A stretch of DNA of 8,721 nt. Source: Verrucomicrobiota bacterium. Lineage in GTDB: Bacteria > Verrucomicrobiota > Verrucomicrobiia > Verrucomicrobiales > DEV007. The notes under the pieces were generated by a model. It made no database searches. It saw only the letters and a program-made list of their open reading frames with translations, and was not told the origin of the DNA. Of the stretch, positions 6,267-8,721 are shown piece by piece (position 1 is the first letter of the stretch; each line of letters starts with the position of its first letter). The stretch covers positions 1-8,721 of the forward strand of contig JAADHD010000093.1 in NCBI GenBank assembly GCA_013152075.1. The letters are read 5' to 3'. Position numbers and translations under genes: made by a program.

Positions 6267-7382
6267 ATGTCGTCTTTTCTAGCGTTTAAACTGAATCCTT
6301 CTCTTCAATCCACCTTGAAGAAACAAGGTTTTGTCACCCCTACTGAAATTCAGGAGCGGGCATTGCCGGCCTTATTGAAAGGAGAATCAGTGGTCGGAGT
6401 CGCGGAAACCGGGAGTGGCAAAACGCTGGCTTACGCCTTGTCCGTATTGCATAAGATGAAACAGTTGGAGGAAGAGGGAGATCCCGTTTCCATCGCGGGG
6501 CAACCCCGGGCCGTCATCATGGTTCCCTCCAGTGATCTGGGTGAGCAGGTGACCAAGGTCTTGAAAGTGTTCACCCATGAGACTCGCTTAAGAGTTCGCT
6601 CAGCTCTCGGCGGAATCACCATGGGCGTCGCTCGCCGGAACGTGGCGGGTCCGTTTGAAATTCTACTGGCCACTCCTGGTCGCCTGGAGCAGCTGATGCA
6701 GCAACAGCTGGTGAACCTTTCCGACCTGCGTTTTTTGGTATTAGATGAAGCAGACCAGATTCTCGACGAGGGATTTTTGCCTGTCATCAAGCGCATCCTG
6801 AAGTCTAGTTCCAGCGACCGACAAATGGCCTTGTTTACTGCCACCGCGCCGGCGGGGATTCAGGCTTTGATTCAGGAAATGTTCAGTCATGCGGAGTTGA
6901 TCGAGACCGCGGGGCATCATCGCCAGGTCTCTAGTCTGATCACGGTGAACTGTAAAGTTCCTAGGGGAAAACGGTTTCCGCTGTTGGAAGAAATTCTCGC
7001 GGATCCTGTTAAGGGCGGATCGCTGCTGTTCACCAATACCCGCGCGCAATGCGATAAACTTGCCGGTGAACTTGTTGAGAACGGTTACCAGTGCGCGGTT
7101 TACCGTGGGGACATGGACAAGTTGGAGCGACGAAATAATCTCAAAGATTTTCGAGAGGGTAAATTGGACCTGCTGATTTCCACCGACCTCGCCTCCCGTG
7201 GGCTTGATGTAGAGAACATTGATCGTGTAATCAATTATCACCTGCCTAAAGAAATGGAAAACTACCTGCATCGTGCCGGCCGAACGGCTCGGGCAGGGCG
7301 CAAGGGCACAGTCGTTAATTTAGTGACCGAACGAGACCTGCATCTGATTGATCGTCTCGATTCGAAAGGGGCGGTGGTTTAA
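6267..7382 (+). CDS. DEAD-box ATP-dependent RNA helicase (371 aa)
   Basis: A cytoplasmic superfamily 2 RNA helicase that remodels RNA duplexes using ATP. All core motifs are visible in order: Q motif with F7 and TPTEIQ (24-29); motif I AETGSGKT (46-53); motif Ia as PSSDL (87-91) where PTREL is usual; GG (115-116); TPGR (136-139); motif II DEAD (160-163); motif III as TAT (191-193) where SAT is usual; motif IV LLFTNT; motif V STDLASRGLD (305-314); motif VI HRAGRTARAG (335-344). The protein ends only 27 residues after motif VI, so it is a minimal two-domain core with no RNA-binding tail; substrate specificity must come from partners or the core itself. The ATG at 6267 puts F7 at the expected distance before the Q motif. 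The gene stands alone, with flanking gaps of 240 and about 235 bp. A specific rhlE, srmB or csdA identity is not justified. Confidence 0.95.
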   Translation: MSSFLAFKLNPSLQSTLKKQGFVTPTEIQERALPALLKGESVVGVAETGSGKTLAYALSVLHKMKQLEEEGDPVSIAGQPRAVIMVPSSDLGEQVTKVLKVFTHETRLRVRSALGGITMGVARRNVAGPFEILLATPGRLEQLMQQQLVNLSDLRFLVLDEADQILDEGFLPVIKRILKSSSSDRQMALFTATAPAGIQALIQEMFSHAELIETAGHHRQVSSLITVNCKVPRGKRFPLLEEILADPVKGGSLLFTNTRAQCDKLAGELVENGYQCAVYRGDMDKLERRNNLKDFREGKLDLLISTDLASRGLDVENIDRVINYHLPKEMENYLHRAGRTARAGRKGTVVNLVTERDLHLIDRLDSKGAVV

Positions 7383-7385
7383 GTG

Positions 7386-7427
7386 TCGGATTCAACTTAT
7401 TTATTGAGAATAAGGTAATTAATCCGA
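7386..7427 (+). terminator. Nested hairpin directly after the helicase gene
   Basis: An outer 7-bp stem (TCGGATT 7386-7392 with AATCCGA 7421-7427) encloses an inner 6-bp stem (CTTATT 7396-7401 with AATAAG 7409-7414) separated by an asymmetric internal loop. It begins 3 bp after the stop. Its position suggests a transcription end or 3' stabiliser, but there is no T-run, so an intrinsic terminator is not proven. Confidence 0.35.
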
Positions 7428-7450
7428 TAGAATGAGGAGAGAGATAGAAC

Positions 7451-7476
7451 CACAGAGTTCACGGAGTTACACAGAG
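7451..7476 (+). repeat. Triple CACAGAG repeat
   Basis: Three near-identical 7-mers, CACAGAG (7451-7457), CACGGAG (7460-7466) and CACAGAG (7470-7476), recur at 9- and 10-bp spacing, preceded by AAC and followed by GAAGGAAGAG. I recall the same pattern scattered between genes in planctomycete and other environmental bacterial genomes; its role is unknown. The spacing of about one helical turn would put the units on one face of DNA, as for a protein-binding site. Confidence 0.7.
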
Positions 7477-7496
7477 GAAGGAAGAGCCTGCCGTCC

Positions 7497-7517
7497 GGGG
7501 TTCGAGACTTGAACCCC
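7497..7517. repeat. Perfect 7-bp inverted repeat (GGGGTTC/GAACCCC)
   Basis: GGGGTTC (7497-7503) and GAACCCC (7511-7517) flank a 7-base loop GAGACTT. It lies 20 bp after the CACAGAG triplet and about 100 bp before the next gene. GGTTCGA looks like a tRNA T-arm, but the remaining tRNA arms are absent. No T-run follows. It may be part of the same dispersed element as the CACAGAG triplet. The rest of 7383-7617 shows no gene. Confidence 0.55.
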
Positions 7518-7617
7518 AAATAGCAGGTGTCGCAAATGCTAATATATCCAAAATTATGTAGAATTGGCTCGACCTGATACTTAATCCTTAGCAAATTTGT
7601 TAACTTGTTGTGCGAAT

Positions 7618-8442
7618 ATGAATTTTCACCGAACAAATCGTTTTTATATTTTTATTACATCACTAGTCCTGGTGTGTGCGGCTGATATTCAAAGAGCAAG
7701 TTGTCAGCAACTTGATTTCGACAAGGCCACGCTACTAAAGTGGAAAAAAATAGATGCTGAGATTCAGGAAAAAGCACCCTCATTTGCCTTCAGAGCGGCA
7801 GTGCATAAAGCGGCGAATCCAAACGTCATACTGCCTTCCCATGTCCCGGCAAAACTTGGAGAGGTAACTCTGTTTGCAGACTATAATAAAAAATCTGAAA
7901 AGGGTGTCCCATTATACCTCGTCAATAGAACTGGAAAAGCCGTGGGCTTTGCATGCCAGGACGGGGACATTTACCTAAAGCTCGAAATCAAGGGTGAGAA
8001 TAAACAATGGGTTCGCGCGCAGAACCATCGCAGCAGTTGGTGTGGTAATAGCTATTACGGGGTTACGTTGAATGCAGGTGAGTATTATTCCTTGATGGGC
8101 TACATGCCAGAAGAAGGAGTTGCCGCTACGGTTCGTTATAGGACTTATCAGGGCCAAGAGATTGTTTCTAATCCCGGGCTCGGATTATATGTGCAATCTG
8201 ATCGGGTGGCCTCTTCTCTGGATTCGCTTGCTAAAAAACATATTCCCCAGGCCATGTTGGCAATACTTAGCAACACAGCTTATCGATCTAGGGGGAGTAA
8301 AGTGAATTTAAATGCCTATGTAGCTACGTTGGCCCTTTTTCCCAATACGTGGAAAATGCATATATTCGACAAGAGGCCAGGCGACGTATTGAGACTTTGG
8401 ACGGCTCACCGGATGTGGTGGCTGCCATTAAAAAATTGTTAG
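7618..8442 (+). pseudogene. Secreted protein of unknown function, 5' part of a broken gene
   Basis: The ATG at 7618 opens a signal peptide (MNFHRTNRFYIFITSLVLVC, then AADIQRASC), cleavage near residues 21-29. Residues 60-200 look beta-rich, with VPLYLVNRTGKAVGFACQDG and WCGNSYYGVTLNAGEYYSLM; the two cysteines may form a disulphide outside the cytoplasm. From about residue 205 the sequence becomes helical (PQAMLAILSN). The frame runs to a stop at 8442, but after about residue 241 it reads like random sequence (TAHRMWWLPLKNC), while frame 3 carries a natural continuation. A single missing base in the CCC-TTTTT-CCC tract at 8333-8343 explains this. The gene is more AT-rich than those to its left. 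No family is recognised. A sequencing error or ribosomal -1 slippage at the T-run are alternatives to true inactivation. Confidence 0.6.
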
Positions 8443-8565
8443 CAAGAAAATGGCCGGAGCGGAGTGATGATAAGAGATTGTTTCAACTTTGCCTGGATGT
8501 GATTTCAGGCACAGCGGATCATCCAGAAATAGCGAAACTAACTGACTCTCCTGAAATTTCCTGGG

Positions 8566-8580
8566 CTATTGCCCCAATAG
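8566..8580. repeat. 6-bp hairpin at the IS boundary
   Basis: CTATTG (8566-8571) pairs with CAATAG (8575-8580) around CCC. It overlaps an alternative pairing GGGC (8563-8566) with GCCC (8571-8574). It lies 6 bp before the main IS hairpin, so it may be the outer part of the left end or target sequence. Confidence 0.45.
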
Positions 8581-8586
8581 GAGAAC

Positions 8587-8603
8587 CCCCGGCTCTGCCG
8601 GGG
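8587..8603. repeat. IS left-end hairpin (7-bp perfect stem)
   Basis: CCCCGGC (8587-8593) and GCCGGGG (8597-8603) form a perfect stem with a three-base loop TCT. A small-loop subterminal hairpin is what Y1 transposases of the IS200/IS605 family bind. In Salmonella IS200 the left-end stem also acts as a terminator blocking read-in transcription; the same could hold here. Confidence 0.65.
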
Positions 8604-8640
8604 CGGCTCCCAGAGTTTGACTTATCCAGCGGTCTCCCGT

Positions 8641-8683
8641 GTTCTAAGGTTGTGAGCCGCCTAAAGCTACAACCTAAAAGAAC
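8641..8683 (+). promoter_or_regulatory. Leader hairpin in front of tnpA
   Basis: An extended stem: GTTCT (8641-8645) with AGAAC (8679-8683), AGGTTGT (8647-8653) with ACAACCT (8669-8675), and AGC (8655-8657) with GCT (8666-8668), loop CGCCTAAA, separated by small bulges. It ends 3 bp before the ATG and covers the whole region where a ribosome binding site would sit. Sequestering of the translation start by such a hairpin is known for IS200 and would keep transposition low. Confidence 0.6.
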
Positions 8684-8686
8684 ACA

Positions 8687-8721
8687 ATGGAAGACTATCA
8701 AAGTTTGAATCATACAAGATG
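8687..8721 (+). CDS. tnpA: IS200/IS605-family transposase TnpA, first 11 codons
   Basis: The ATG at 8687 starts MEDYQSLNHTR followed by TG of the next codon, probably Trp, as the window ends. This closely matches the N-terminus I know for IS200-type Y1 transposases (MEDYQSL.HT.W.CKYHVVF). The HUH motif and catalytic Tyr lie beyond the window, so integrity cannot be judged. The start codon directly follows the leader hairpin, and no strong Shine-Dalgarno is visible. Confidence 0.6.
   Translation, partial: MEDYQSLNHTR

Larger units (their letters stand above)
8343..8708 (+). pseudogene. 3' part of the broken secreted-protein gene, running into an IS
   Basis: Frame 3 from 8343 continues the preceding protein: QYVENAYIRQEARRRIETLD, then VVAAIKKLLARKWPE and a helix with RLFQLCLDVI. 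This is a plausible alpha-helical C-terminal domain, and joining it to the first 241 residues gives about 362 residues. The open frame could also start by itself at a GTG at 8349. From about residue IAPIGE (near 8568-8585) onward the peptide turns into low-sense sequence (PPALPGRLPEFD and on) that coincides with the hairpin left end of the IS element; the stop at 8706-8708 lies inside the transposase gene. The native C-terminus has thus been replaced or removed by the insertion. Confidence 0.55.
8581..8721 (+). mobile_element. IS200/IS605-family insertion sequence, left end only
   Basis: The element is recognised from the start of its transposase at 8687 and from the architecture before it: a GC-rich subterminal hairpin (8587-8603), then about 80 bases of leader with a long hairpin ending 3 bp before the start codon. 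IS200/IS605 elements have no terminal inverted repeats or target duplications; their ends are imperfect palindromes recognised as single strands by a Tyr (Y1) transposase. The left boundary is approximate, somewhere between 8560 and 8586. The right end lies outside the window, so whether this is IS200-like (tnpA only) or also carries tnpB/omega RNA cannot be seen. Confidence 0.65.

Noticed and set aside
6741..7271. Long minus-strand open frame (176 codons) inside the helicase gene
   Set aside because: It is antisense to a helicase with all motifs intact; it is a shadow frame.
7451..7476. CRISPR-like array in the CACAGAG triplet
   Set aside because: The units are 7 bp with 2-3 bp spacers, far too short for CRISPR repeats and spacers.
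7497..7517. tRNA T-arm-like GGTTCGA
   Set aside because: No acceptor, D or anticodon arm could be found around it on either strand; the stem instead closes as a simple hairpin.
7397..7636. Minus-strand 79-codon open frame after the helicase gene
   Set aside because: It reads through the CACAGAG repeat and both hairpins, giving repeat-derived peptide (LCNSVNSVVL); not a credible gene.

Overview
The window reads as a chromosomal stretch from a member of the PVC group, most likely a planctomycete. The grounds are two secreted PQQ-like beta-propeller proteins of the 'W..FRG.N.SG' type, a secreted DUF1080 (3-keto-disaccharide hydrolase-like) protein, starts that mostly lack a clear Shine-Dalgarno sequence, and a triple CACAGAG repeat of a kind I recall from environmental genomes of this sort. 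This is an inference from gene content; no rRNA or taxonomic marker is present.

Layout. Positions 1-366 hold what may be the end of a plus-strand gene and a small minus-strand gene whose N-terminal part resembles short proteins found near phage tail genes. Positions 367-660 look non-coding and carry a perfect hairpin and copy A of a 39-bp dispersed repeat. Positions 661-2615 are a two-gene unit: a Sec-exported protein of unknown function, overlapping by 4 bp (GTGA) a Tat-exported PQQ-like propeller, with a hairpin just after the stop. A lone FabZ/FabA-type hot-dog dehydratase follows (2849-3328). It converges on a second, Sec-type PQQ-like propeller on the minus strand (3422-4702). Copy B of the 39-bp repeat lies 6 bp upstream of that gene's ATG. 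Diverging from it is the DUF1080 protein (4824-6026), followed by a compact DEAD-box RNA helicase (6267-7382).

The right end (7383-8721) is accessory. A non-coding stretch carries a nested hairpin, the CACAGAG triplet and another perfect hairpin. Next is a more AT-rich secreted-protein gene that is broken twice: by an apparent single-base frameshift near 8335-8345 and by insertion of an IS200/IS605-family element. Only the left end of that element is inside the window: a GC-rich hairpin, a long leader hairpin and the first 11 codons of the TnpA transposase.

How the genes work together. The propellers and the DUF1080 protein are all exported, which fits the large secretomes of planctomycetes, but no pathway can be read from the order. 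The tightest link is the translationally coupled pair at 661-2615. I saw no convincing new defence or catalytic system. The most interesting items are the dispersed repeat, the folded IS left end with possible competing pairings, and the double lesion in the 7618 gene.
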